Positions 1 to 9,071 of a stretch of DNA of 64,000 bases are shown here, in pieces. This DNA is from Aphelocoma coerulescens (taxonomy: Eukaryota; Chordata; Aves; Passeriformes; Corvidae). A program made the translations under genes and the position numbers. How positions within the stretch are numbered: position 1 is the stretch's first letter; each line of letters begins with the position of its first letter. The notes under the pieces are model-generated. The model saw nothing but the letters and a program-made list of their open reading frames with translations. It was not told where the DNA came from and ran no database searches. The stretch lies in NCBI RefSeq assembly GCF_041296385.1, contig NW_027183610.1:1-64000 (forward strand). Reading direction: 5' to 3'.

Positions 1-2208
1 GTCCAGCTGCATGCCAGGAGTGAGCACAAAATCTACCTGCATTCTCTGCAGCATGCCATCCTGGAGCAGAGCCATTGCCAAAGGAAGCCGTGAGCCCGTG
101 CCAAGCCAGTGCCGGAGTGGGATCCTAGCAGCACCTGTGGAAGCCGGGAGAGAGGAGCCCACTTGGAGCAGGTTCGTGCAGGATTAATCATCCCGTGGCT
201 TCCCACCAGGGTCCTGTTGCTTCCAAAAGGCCCACAGTGTCACTGTGGCCCCTCGGTTCCACCAGGTTCCATAGCGTCACTGTGGTGCCCAGGGTTCCGT
301 CAGCTTCGCCAGCATCCCCACGGTCTGCAGAGCTCCCCGAGCTTCTGTGGTGTCACAGTGGAGGCAGGGTTGCATCAGGTTCCATAGCATCAGCACGGTC
401 TCCAGGGCTCCCAGAGGTTCTGTGGTGTCACAGTGGAGGCAGGGTTGCATCAGGTTCCATAGCATCACCACAGTCTCCAGGGCTCCCTGAGCTTCTGTGG
501 TGTCACAGTGGAGGCAGGGTTGCATCAGGTTCCATAGCATCAGCACGGTCTCCAGGGCTCCCAGAGGTTCTGTGGTGTCACAGAGGAGGCAGGGTTGCAT
601 CAGGTTCCATAGCATCACCACGGTCTCCAGGGCTCCAAGAGCTTCTGTGGTGTCACAGAGGAGGCAGGGTTGCATCAGGTTCAATAGCATCAGCACGGTC
701 TCCAGGGCTCCCCTGAGCTTCTGTGGTGGTGTCACAGAGGAGCCAGGCTTCCTTGTAGTTCCCCAGCATCACAAAGGCTCTCCTGGGAGCCACGGGTCAC
801 AAAGCACCGTGGGCTCTGTGCAGCCCCGCTGTGTCACAATGGCCGCTGGCTTCCACGAGCCCCCGCAGTGTCCCAGTGGGCCCCGTGGCTTTAGGAGTGG
901 GTGGCTGGGAGTTGGTGCCAGCGGCTGGGGGAGCAGCAGCAGGGACTGTGTGTGGACAGTGCCATGGCCACTTGTGTGGCCACTGGTGTCTCTGTGCCAG
1001 GCACAGCCGTGGTGTGTAACACCGGCTCTGGGTCCTTTGGCTGTGCAGGTGGCAGTCACGGCCTGGAGCAGGGCTGCTCCCGGGGGACAGCCTGGGGCAG
1101 GAGGCTGCTGGAGATTCATTCCCCACACTCCTTGTCATGAGGTGCTCAGAGTGATTGGAAAGGCTGTTGGCAGCAGGCAGTTCTCTGGGTTCAAGCTGTG
1201 GAGCTGTCAGCGGGAATGCAAAGGCCAAGCTGGTGAGCCTTTTGTCCTGGTGCCTTTAGTGTGTGAGCAGTCCCTGGTGCCGTTGTCTTTGGATCCTGAG
1301 TGTGGGAGAGGCAAGGCTTAGGATGGTGCGTAGAGCTGAGAAGGAAAGTGCCGAGAGCAGCGTGTGTGCTGCTGCTTTGAGGGGTGCAGTTGAAGTTGTA
1401 GGCAGCAAGAGCTTTCTCAGCTGGCCCTTTTGTGAGCTCTGCTTTTGCCAGATGACTTCCATCTTACCCTCTTACCATCTTAGCCTCTCATTTTTGCATA
1501 TCCCAAACCCCCTTCCAAACATCCAGCAGCTGCTTGTAAAGAAGAAGTCCTAGAACAAAAAGCCAGTGCTGCCTTTCATAGCCCCTTTGCTGTCTATGAA
1601 GTAGAGGAAAGAAGCTAGTGAGACGCACTTTCTTTCTCAACTCCATAGAGCGCATCCTTCTCTCAAGGTGGCAGAGTCCTTGGCGGAAGTGAAGCATCTG
1701 CAGCTGCAGTTCAGACTGAGAGATGTGCCAGGACAGGAAACATTTGCTGACCTTCCCTGTTCCCTGTGCAACATGATTCTCGCATCCCAGTCACTTTCAC
1801 ATACCTTCGGTATCCCTGAGTCCAAGCAGCTAAAGCTCACAGAGACAGAAGTGTCAGGAAGGAAAACGTTCCAAAAGCACCCCCTTCTCTTATCAGCATA
1901 TAAATTGTGCACAACAGGCTGCGGCACCGAACCTTCCTTCTCAGATAGACATGCCATCACACTTTTCACTCTTGCAGCTCGGTTGAAAAGCTCCAGCAGC
2001 TGCTCCCGCAATAGCAAAAGGTTCTAGAAGTGAAAGCCAGTTTGGGGCTGCACCTTCTCCTTGCCGCATGTAAGCCACACCAAACTCCCTGATGCACTCT
2101 GTCCTCCCCTTCTCAAAGGAGTAGACGGTGGCATCAGGACACACCTGTGTCCCAGCAGCTGGGTGCCCAGCCGGGAGCAGGAGCAGGGCTGGGGCTGCTC
2201 CCAAAGTT

Positions 2209-2221
2209 GCCCCGCCCCAAT
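2209..2221 (-). promoter_or_regulatory. Overlapping GC box and CCAAT box (candidate promoter)
   Basis: GCCCCGCCCC at 2209-2218 is a consensus Sp1-type GC box and overlaps CCAAT at 2217-2221. Read on the minus strand this is an inverted CCAAT box followed by a GC box, about 40 bp after AATAAA of the copy to the right and about 65-75 bp before an exon-like block at 2144-2054. The pair recurs before every unit end (for example 4477-4489). GC and CCAAT boxes act in either orientation, so the strand is a guess. Confidence 0.35.
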
Positions 2222-2261
2222 GCCAGAGCCGGACATATGCTGAGGGGGGGCTGGATCAGGC

Positions 2262-2267
2262 TTTATT
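2262..2267 (-). terminator. Poly(A) signal AATAAA, minus strand (candidate)
   Basis: Plus-strand TTTATT reads AATAAA on the minus strand, the canonical vertebrate poly(A) signal. It is unchanged in all copies, beginning at 2262, 4530, 6798, 9066, 11334, 13602, 15870, 18138, 20406, 22674, 24942, 27210, 29478, 31746, 34014, 36282, 38550, 40818, 43085, 45353, 47620, 49888, 52155, 54423, 56691, 58959, 61227 and 63420. A minus-strand open frame that starts at 2548 stops near 2300, about 33 bp before it. In units 19, 21 and 23 a one-base loss makes the frame end within AATAAA itself. Use as a real signal is inferred. Confidence 0.45.
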
Positions 2268-2386
2268 GTCCAGCTGCATGCCAGGAGTGAGCACAAAATC
2301 TACCTGCATTCTCTGCAGCATGCCATCCTGGAGCAGAGCCATTGCCAAAGGAAGCCGTGAGCCCGTGCCAAGCCAGTGCCGGAGTG

Positions 2387-2392
2387 GGATCC
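2387..2392. other. BamHI site, first of two per monomer
   Basis: GGATCC lies here and again at 3559-3564, and at equivalent positions in each unit, including the units that lost one G next to it. The spacing predicts a doublet of about 1.10 and 1.17 kb on a genomic digest rather than a 2.2-kb band, which helps separate this family from other avian macrosatellites. Confidence 0.9.
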
Positions 2393-2499
2393 TAGCAGCA
2401 CCTGTGGAAGCCGGGAGAGAGGAGCCCACCTGGAGCAGGTTCGTGCAGGATTAATCATCCCGTGGCTTCCCACCAGGGTCCTGTTGCTTCCAAAAGGCC

Positions 2500-2516
2500 C
2501 CACAGTGTCACTGTGG
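2500..2516. repeat. 17-bp palindrome CCACAGTGTCACTGTGG
   Basis: Perfect 8-bp inverted arms around a single T, just left of the decayed repeats. The same palindrome is in every unit except 9, 10, 20, 22 and 24, where T to C in the left arm (for example 18382) breaks one pair. It could be a dimeric protein-binding site or a by-product of the CACTGTGG and GTGTCACAG motifs in the minisatellite; nothing here decides between them. Confidence 0.7.
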
Positions 2517-2610
2517 CCCCTCGGTTCCACCAGGTTCCATAGCGTCACTGTGGTGCCCAGGGTTCCGTCAGCTTCGCCAGCATCCCCACGGTCTGCAGAG
2601 CTCCCCGAGC
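2517..2610 (+). repeat. Decayed 75-bp repeat copies, left flank
   Basis: The stretch keeps fragments of the 75-bp motif (AGGTTCCATAGCGTCAC, CACGGTCT, GCTCCCCGAGC) but with substitutions and indels, so it no longer aligns in one frame. It is conserved between monomers, which means the decay predates amplification of the 2,268-bp unit. The same stretch lies just before the 75-bp block in every unit. Confidence 0.75.
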
Positions 2611-2986
2611 TTCTGTGGTGTCACAGTGGAGGCAGGGTTGCATCAGGTTCCATAGCATCAGCACGGTCTCCAGGGCTCCCAGAGGTTCTGTGGTGTCACA
2701 GTGGAGGCAGGGTTGCATCAGGTTCCATAGCATCACCACAGTCTCCAGGGCTCCCTGAGCTTCTGTGGTGTCACAGTGGAGGCAGGGTTGCATCAGGTTC
2801 CATAGCATCAGCACGGTCTCCAGGGCTCCCAGAGGTTCTGTGGTGTCACAGAGGAGGCAGGGTTGCATCAGGTTCCATAGCATCAGCACGGTCTCCAGGG
2901 CTCCAAGAGCTTCTGTGGTGTCACAGAGGAGGCAGGGTTGCATCAGGTTCAATAGCATCAGCACGGTCTCCAGGGCTCCCCTGAGC
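2611..2986 (+). repeat. 75-bp minisatellite inside the monomer (reference)
   Basis: Five tandem repeats start at 2611, 2686, 2761, 2836 and 2911; the first four are 75 bp and the last 76 bp. Each opens with TTCTGTGGTGTCACAG. Repeats 1 and 3 end in CCCAGAGG, and repeats 2 and 4 end in GAGC; in most units repeats 2 and 4 also carry CATCACC against CATCAGC in the others. The alternation gives a 150-bp sub-period. The first three carry GTGGAGG, the last two GAGGAGG. Decayed copies flank the block on both sides (2517-2610 and 2987 to about 3160). Because 75 is a multiple of three, frames stay open through the block on both strands as 25-residue repeats. The block recurs in every unit at the positions given there. 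Confidence 0.96.
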
Positions 2987-3160
2987 TTCTGTGGTGGTGT
3001 CACAGAGGAGCCAGGCTTCCTTGTAGTTCCCCAGCATCACAAAGGCTCTCCTGGGAGCCACGGGTCACAAAGCACCGTGGGCTCTGTGCAGCCCCGCTGT
3101 GTCACAATGGCCGCTGGCTTCCACGAGCCCCCGCAGTGTCCCAGTGGGCCCCGTGGCTTT
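2987..3160 (+). repeat. Decayed 75-bp repeat copies, right flank
   Basis: A sixth, imperfect repeat starts at 2987 with TTCTGTGGTGGTGTCACAGA and is followed by weaker echoes (GTCACAAAGCACCGTGG, TGTGTCACAATGG). In units 15, 17, 20, 22 and 24 one C to G change (for example 32495) makes the sixth copy more like the standard repeat. Confidence 0.65.
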
Positions 3161-3558
3161 AGGAGTGGGTGGCTGGGAGTTGGTGCCAGCGGCTGGGGGA
3201 GCAGCAGCAGGGACTGTGTGTGGACAGTGCCATGGCCACTTGTGTGGCCACTGGTGTCTCTGTGTCAGGCACAGCCGTGGTGTGTAACACCGGCTCTGGG
3301 TCCTTTGGCTGTGCAGGTGGCAGTCACGGCCTGGAGCAGGGCTGCTCCCGGGGGACAGCCTGGGGCAGGAGGCTGCTGGAGATTCATTCCCCACACTCCT
3401 TGTCATGAGGTGCTCAGAGTGATTGGAAAGGCTGTTGGCAGCAGGCAGTTCTCTGGGTTCAAGCTGTGGAGCTGTCAGCGGGAATGCAAAGGCCAAGCTG
3501 GTGAGCCTTTTGTCCTGGTGCCTTTAGTGTGTGAGCAGTCCCTGGTGCCGTTGTCTTT
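3161..3558. other. Unique G/GT-rich segment of the monomer
   Basis: This part carries G runs and short direct repeats (GTGGCCACT-like motifs about 12 bp apart near 3236-3252) but no recognisable gene. L-site T at 3265 (units 2-8 and 10) introduces a minus-strand stop into a frame that is open in the other units, so that frame is not maintained. Confidence 0.6.
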
Positions 3559-3564
3559 GGATCC

Positions 3565-4072
3565 TGAGTGTGGGAGAGGCAAGGCTTAGGATGGTGCGTA
3601 GAGCTGAGAAGGAAAGTGCCGAGAGCAGCGTGTGTGCTGCTGCTTTGAGGGGTGCAGTTGAAGTTGTAGGCAGCAAGAGCTTTCTCAGCTGGCCCTTTTG
3701 TGAGCTCTGCTTTTGCCAGATGACTTCCATCTTACCCTCTTACCATCTTAGCCTCTCATTTTTGCATATCCCAAACCCCCTTCCAAACATCCAGCAGCTG
3801 CTTGTAAAGAAGAAGTCCTAGAACAAAAAGCCAGTGCTGCCTTTCATAGCCCCTTTGCTGTCTATGAAGTAGAGGAAAGAAGCTAGTGAGACGCACTTTC
3901 TTTCTCAACTCCATAGAGCGCATCCTTCTCTCAAGGTGGCAGAGTCCTTGGCGGAAGTGAAGCATCTGCAGCTGCAGTTCAGACTGAGAGATGTGCCAGG
4001 ACAGGAAACATTTGCTGACCTTCCCTGTTCCCTGTGCAACATGATTCTCGCATCCCAGTCACTTTCACATAC
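3565..4072. other. AT-richer segment of the monomer, no gene seen
   Basis: Pyrimidine tracts, a TTTTGCATA octamer-like motif near 3760-3768 and short overlapping frames on both strands. A 69-codon minus-strand frame with a true ATG (3965 down to 3756) is disrupted in unit 9 by A at 19805, so it is unlikely to be under selection. I see no RNA gene or mobile element. Confidence 0.55.
3735..3743 (-). other. Two tandem splice-donor-like sites, minus strand
   Basis: On the minus strand ATG|GTAAGA (GT at 3743-3742) and AGG|GTAAGA (GT at 3735-3734) lie 8 bp apart in a purine-rich run. Both match the 5' splice-site consensus well and recur in every complete unit. They lie between the exon-like block at 4073-4291 and the 75-bp block, whose minus strand offers repeated acceptor-like CACCACAG. 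Confidence 0.25.
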
Positions 4073-4291
4073 CTTCGGTATCCCTGAGTCCAAGCAGCTA
4101 AAGCTCACAGAGACAGAAGTGTCAGGAAGGAAAACGTTGCAAAAGCACCCCCTTCTCTTATCAGCATATAAATTGTGCACAACAGGCTGCGGCACCGAAC
4201 CTTCCTTCTCAGATAGACATGCCATCACACTTTTCACTCTTGCAGCTCGGTTGAAAAGCTCCAGCAGCTGCTCCCGCAATAGCAAAAGGTT
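4073..4291 (-). other. Exon-like block with good splice sites, minus strand (candidate)
   Basis: On the minus strand a pyrimidine-rich CACTTCTAG acceptor precedes 4291, and an AAG|GTATGT donor follows 4073. The 219 bp between them are exactly 73 open codons in phase 0. The predicted segment begins NLLLLREQLLELFNRAARVK, amphipathic-looking, and I do not recognise a family. The block is present in every complete unit (1805-2023 in unit 1). Against coding: all four between-copy changes inside it alter the residue (Trp to Cys, Lys to Met, Lys to Asn, Pro to Leu). A non-coding exon or chance are the alternatives. Confidence 0.25.
4157..4173 (+). promoter_or_regulatory. GATA-type motif next to TATAAAT (candidate)
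   Basis: CTTATCA at 4157-4163 is the complement of a WGATAAR GATA-factor motif, and TATAAAT follows at 4167-4173 on the plus strand. A strong plus-strand acceptor-like tract (TTTTCACTCTTGCAG, AG at 4244-4245) lies downstream. The motif is altered in units 15 (33642), 24 (54050) and 27 (60854). Both motifs are short and could be chance. Confidence 0.2.
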
Positions 4292-4321
4292 CTAGAAGTG
4301 AAAGCCAGTTTGGGGCTGCAC

Positions 4322-4412
4322 CTTCTCCTTGCCGCATGTAAGCCACACCAAACTCCCTGATGCACTCTGTCCTCCCCTTCTCAAAGGAGTAGACGGTGGC
4401 ATCAGGACACAC
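4322..4412 (-). other. Second exon-like block, minus strand (weak candidate)
   Basis: A long pyrimidine-rich tract ending CTGGGACACAG lies just before 4412, and AAG|GTGCAG follows 4322. The 91 bp between them read open on the minus strand, with residues such as CPDATVYSFEKGRTECIREF that look more protein-like than the rest of the array. I cannot assign a family. The donor is weak, and the sequence may be a relic of a gene captured at the origin of the monomer. It is changed in unit 23 (T at 52001, Gly to Arg). Confidence 0.18.
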
Positions 4413-4535
4413 CTGTGTCCCAGCAGCTGGGTGCCCAGCCGGGAGCAGGAGCAGGGCTGGGGCTGCTCCCAAAGTTGCCCCGCCCCAATGCCAGAGCCGG
4501 ACATATGCTGAGGGGGGGCTGGATCAGGCTTTATT

Positions 4536-6803
4536 GTCCAGCTGCATGCCAGGAGTGAGCACAAAATCTACCTGCATTCTCTGCAGCATGCCATCCTGGA
4601 GCAGAGCCATTGCCAAAGGAAGCCGTGAGCCCGTGCCAAGCCAGTGCCGGAGTGGGATCCTAGCAGCACCTGTGGAAGCCGGGAGAGAGGAGCCCACCTG
4701 GAGCAGGTTCGTGCAGGATTAATCATCCCGTGGCTTCCCACCAGGGTCCTGTTGCTTCCAAAAGGCCCCACAGTGTCACTGTGGCCCCTCGGTTCCACCA
4801 GGTTCCATAGCGTCACTGTGGTGCCCAGGGTTCCGTCAGCTTCGCCAGCATCCCCACGGTCTGCAGAGCTCCCCGAGCTTCTGTGGTGTCACAGTGGAGG
4901 CAGGGTTGCATCAGGTTCCATAGCATCAGCACGGTCTCCAGGGCTCCCAGAGGTTCTGTGGTGTCACAGTGGAGGCAGGGTTGCATCAGGTTCCATAGCA
5001 TCACCACAGTCTCCAGGGCTCCCTGAGCTTCTGTGGTGTCACAGTGGAGGCAGGGTTGCATCAGGTTCCATAGCATCAGCACGGTCTCCAGGGCTCCCAG
5101 AGGTTCTGTGGTGTCACAGAGGAGGCAGGGTTGCATCAGGTTCCATAGCATCACCACGGTCTCCAGGGCTCCAAGAGCTTCTGTGGTGTCACAGAGGAGG
5201 CAGGGTTGCATCAGGTTCAATAGCATCAGCACGGTCTCCAGGGCTCCCCTGAGCTTCTGTGGTGGTGTCACAGAGGAGCCAGGCTTCCTTGTAGTTCCCC
5301 AGCATCACAAAGGCTCTCCTGGGAGCCACGGGTCACAAAGCACCGTGGGCTCTGTGCAGCCCCGCTGTGTCACAATGGCCGCTGGCTTCCACGAGCCCCC
5401 GCAGTGTCCCAGTGGGCCCCGTGGCTTTAGGAGTGGGTGGCTGGGAGTTGGTGCCAGCGGCTGGGGGAGCAGCAGCAGGGACTGTGTGTGGACAGTGCCA
5501 TGGCCACTTGTGTGGCCACTGGTGTCTCTGTGTCAGGCACAGCCGTGGTGTGTAACACCGGCTCTGGGTCCTTTGGCTGTGCAGGTGGCAGTCACGGCCT
5601 GGAGCAGGGCTGCTCCCGGGGGACAGCCTGGGGCAGGAGGCTGCTGGAGATTCATTCCCCACACTCCTTGTCATGAGGTGCTCAGAGTGATTGGAAAGGC
5701 TGTTGGCAGCAGGCAGTTCTCTGGGTTCAAGCTGTGGAGCTGTCAGCGGGAATGCAAAGGCCAAGCTGGTGAGCCTTTTGTCCTGGTGCCTTTAGTGTGT
5801 GAGCAGTCCCTGGTGCCGTTGTCTTTGGATCCTGAGTGTGGGAGAGGCAAGGCTTAGGATGGTGCGTAGAGCTGAGAAGGAAAGTGCCGAGAGCAGCGTG
5901 TGTGCTGCTGCTTTGAGGGGTGCAGTTGAAGTTGTAGGCAGCAAGAGCTTTCTCAGCTGGCCCTTTTGTGAGCTCTGCTTTTGCCAGATGACTTCCATCT
6001 TACCCTCTTACCATCTTAGCCTCTCATTTTTGCATATCCCAAACCCCCTTCCAAACATCCAGCAGCTGCTTGTAAAGAAGAAGTCCTAGAACAAAAAGCC
6101 AGTGCTGCCTTTCATAGCCCCTTTGCTGTCTATGAAGTAGAGGAAAGAAGCTAGTGAGACGCACTTTCTTTCTCAACTCCATAGAGCGCATCCTTCTCTC
6201 AAGGTGGCAGAGTCCTTGGCGGAAGTGAAGCATCTGCAGCTGCAGTTCAGACTGAGAGATGTGCCAGGACAGGAAACATTTGCTGACCTTCCCTGTTCCC
6301 TGTGCAACATGATTCTCGCATCCCAGTCACTTTCACATACCTTCGGTATCCCTGAGTCCAAGCAGCTAAAGCTCACAGAGACAGAAGTGTCAGGAAGGAA
6401 AACGTTCCAAAAGCACCCCCTTCTCTTATCAGCATATAAATTGTGCACAACAGGCTGCGGCACCGAACCTTCCTTCTCAGATAGACATGCCATCACACTT
6501 TTCACTCTTGCAGCTCGGTTGAAAAGCTCCAGCAGCTGCTCCCGCAATAGCAAAAGGTTCTAGAAGTGAAAGCCAGTTTGGGGCTGCACCTTCTCCTTGC
6601 CGCATGTAAGCCACACCAAACTCCCTGATGCACTCTGTCCTCCCCTTCTCAAAGGAGTAGACGGTGGCATCAGGACACACCTGTGTCCCAGCAGCTGGGT
6701 GCCCAGCCGGGAGCAGGAGCAGGGCTGGGGCTGCTCCCAAAGTTGCCCCGCCCCAATGCCAGAGCCGGACATATGCTGAGGGGGGGCTGGATCAGGCTTT
6801 ATT
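4536..6803 (+). repeat. Monomer unit 3
   Basis: First of six consecutive copies (units 3-8) among which I found no difference. The 75-bp block is 4879-5254. T at 5533 (L-site T) creates a minus-strand stop that breaks an open frame present in C-type units. Confidence 0.97.
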
Positions 6804-9071
6804 GTCCAGCTGCATGCCAGGAGTGAGCACAAAATCTACCTGCATTCTCTGCAGCATGCCATCCTGGAGCAGAGCCATTGCCAAAGGAAGCCGTGAGCCC
6901 GTGCCAAGCCAGTGCCGGAGTGGGATCCTAGCAGCACCTGTGGAAGCCGGGAGAGAGGAGCCCACCTGGAGCAGGTTCGTGCAGGATTAATCATCCCGTG
7001 GCTTCCCACCAGGGTCCTGTTGCTTCCAAAAGGCCCCACAGTGTCACTGTGGCCCCTCGGTTCCACCAGGTTCCATAGCGTCACTGTGGTGCCCAGGGTT
7101 CCGTCAGCTTCGCCAGCATCCCCACGGTCTGCAGAGCTCCCCGAGCTTCTGTGGTGTCACAGTGGAGGCAGGGTTGCATCAGGTTCCATAGCATCAGCAC
7201 GGTCTCCAGGGCTCCCAGAGGTTCTGTGGTGTCACAGTGGAGGCAGGGTTGCATCAGGTTCCATAGCATCACCACAGTCTCCAGGGCTCCCTGAGCTTCT
7301 GTGGTGTCACAGTGGAGGCAGGGTTGCATCAGGTTCCATAGCATCAGCACGGTCTCCAGGGCTCCCAGAGGTTCTGTGGTGTCACAGAGGAGGCAGGGTT
7401 GCATCAGGTTCCATAGCATCACCACGGTCTCCAGGGCTCCAAGAGCTTCTGTGGTGTCACAGAGGAGGCAGGGTTGCATCAGGTTCAATAGCATCAGCAC
7501 GGTCTCCAGGGCTCCCCTGAGCTTCTGTGGTGGTGTCACAGAGGAGCCAGGCTTCCTTGTAGTTCCCCAGCATCACAAAGGCTCTCCTGGGAGCCACGGG
7601 TCACAAAGCACCGTGGGCTCTGTGCAGCCCCGCTGTGTCACAATGGCCGCTGGCTTCCACGAGCCCCCGCAGTGTCCCAGTGGGCCCCGTGGCTTTAGGA
7701 GTGGGTGGCTGGGAGTTGGTGCCAGCGGCTGGGGGAGCAGCAGCAGGGACTGTGTGTGGACAGTGCCATGGCCACTTGTGTGGCCACTGGTGTCTCTGTG
7801 TCAGGCACAGCCGTGGTGTGTAACACCGGCTCTGGGTCCTTTGGCTGTGCAGGTGGCAGTCACGGCCTGGAGCAGGGCTGCTCCCGGGGGACAGCCTGGG
7901 GCAGGAGGCTGCTGGAGATTCATTCCCCACACTCCTTGTCATGAGGTGCTCAGAGTGATTGGAAAGGCTGTTGGCAGCAGGCAGTTCTCTGGGTTCAAGC
8001 TGTGGAGCTGTCAGCGGGAATGCAAAGGCCAAGCTGGTGAGCCTTTTGTCCTGGTGCCTTTAGTGTGTGAGCAGTCCCTGGTGCCGTTGTCTTTGGATCC
8101 TGAGTGTGGGAGAGGCAAGGCTTAGGATGGTGCGTAGAGCTGAGAAGGAAAGTGCCGAGAGCAGCGTGTGTGCTGCTGCTTTGAGGGGTGCAGTTGAAGT
8201 TGTAGGCAGCAAGAGCTTTCTCAGCTGGCCCTTTTGTGAGCTCTGCTTTTGCCAGATGACTTCCATCTTACCCTCTTACCATCTTAGCCTCTCATTTTTG
8301 CATATCCCAAACCCCCTTCCAAACATCCAGCAGCTGCTTGTAAAGAAGAAGTCCTAGAACAAAAAGCCAGTGCTGCCTTTCATAGCCCCTTTGCTGTCTA
8401 TGAAGTAGAGGAAAGAAGCTAGTGAGACGCACTTTCTTTCTCAACTCCATAGAGCGCATCCTTCTCTCAAGGTGGCAGAGTCCTTGGCGGAAGTGAAGCA
8501 TCTGCAGCTGCAGTTCAGACTGAGAGATGTGCCAGGACAGGAAACATTTGCTGACCTTCCCTGTTCCCTGTGCAACATGATTCTCGCATCCCAGTCACTT
8601 TCACATACCTTCGGTATCCCTGAGTCCAAGCAGCTAAAGCTCACAGAGACAGAAGTGTCAGGAAGGAAAACGTTCCAAAAGCACCCCCTTCTCTTATCAG
8701 CATATAAATTGTGCACAACAGGCTGCGGCACCGAACCTTCCTTCTCAGATAGACATGCCATCACACTTTTCACTCTTGCAGCTCGGTTGAAAAGCTCCAG
8801 CAGCTGCTCCCGCAATAGCAAAAGGTTCTAGAAGTGAAAGCCAGTTTGGGGCTGCACCTTCTCCTTGCCGCATGTAAGCCACACCAAACTCCCTGATGCA
8901 CTCTGTCCTCCCCTTCTCAAAGGAGTAGACGGTGGCATCAGGACACACCTGTGTCCCAGCAGCTGGGTGCCCAGCCGGGAGCAGGAGCAGGGCTGGGGCT
9001 GCTCCCAAAGTTGCCCCGCCCCAATGCCAGAGCCGGACATATGCTGAGGGGGGGCTGGATCAGGCTTTATT
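6804..9071 (+). repeat. Monomer unit 4
   Basis: The 75-bp block is 7147-7522. L-site T at 7801. I see no difference from unit 3. Confidence 0.97.

Larger units (their letters stand above)
1..2267 (+). repeat. Monomer unit 1 (2,267 bp)
   Basis: The 75-bp repeat block is at 343-718. This unit has private marks: T at 173 where others have C, and a C run at 231-233 that is one base shorter than in all other units. It carries C at 997 (the L site), like units 9 and 11-28 but unlike its neighbours 2-8, so the T-type block begins in unit 2. The fourth 75-bp repeat has the majority ACC form. Confidence 0.96.
2268..4535 (+). repeat. Monomer unit 2 (reference map)
   Basis: I used this copy as the reference map for sub-features. 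Its 75-bp block is 2611-2986 and its BamHI sites are 2387 and 3559. Marks are G at 2886 (AGC form of the fourth 75-bp repeat, shared with units 9, 11 and 14), T at 3265 (shared with 3-8 and 10), and G at 4139 (shared with 15, 21, 24, 25 and 26). It is the first member of the T-type block at the L site. Confidence 0.97.

Noticed and set aside
2376..2984. 202-codon plus-strand frame beginning MPEWDPSS
   Set aside because: It starts at GTG, overlaps the other frames in the repeat block, and is frameshifted in units 1, 19, 21 and 23 by one-base losses.
2611..2986. CRISPR-like array
   Set aside because: The 75-bp repeats are contiguous without unique spacers, and the surrounding DNA is vertebrate-like.
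2545..3003. 152-codon minus-strand frame of 25-residue repeats
   Set aside because: The first start is GTG; the first ATG is at 2958. Openness follows from a 75-bp period, and the opposite strand is also open. No signal peptide, domain or sign of selection.
3161..3240. G-quadruplex
   Set aside because: G runs are mostly GG or are too widely spaced for a convincing three-tier quadruplex.
2765..3589. 274-codon plus-strand open frame, repeated in every complete copy
   Set aside because: It starts at GTG, runs through the 75-bp repeats where length in threes keeps frames open, overlaps long frames on the other strand, and its between-copy changes include many residue changes. No family recognised.
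4436..4472. Signal-peptide-like start (GAAPALLLLPAGHPAAG) on the minus strand
   Set aside because: The initiating codon is TTG, not ATG, and the stretch doubles as the pyrimidine-rich tract before an acceptor-like site. Hydrophobic leucine runs arise from CTGCTCCTG repeats.
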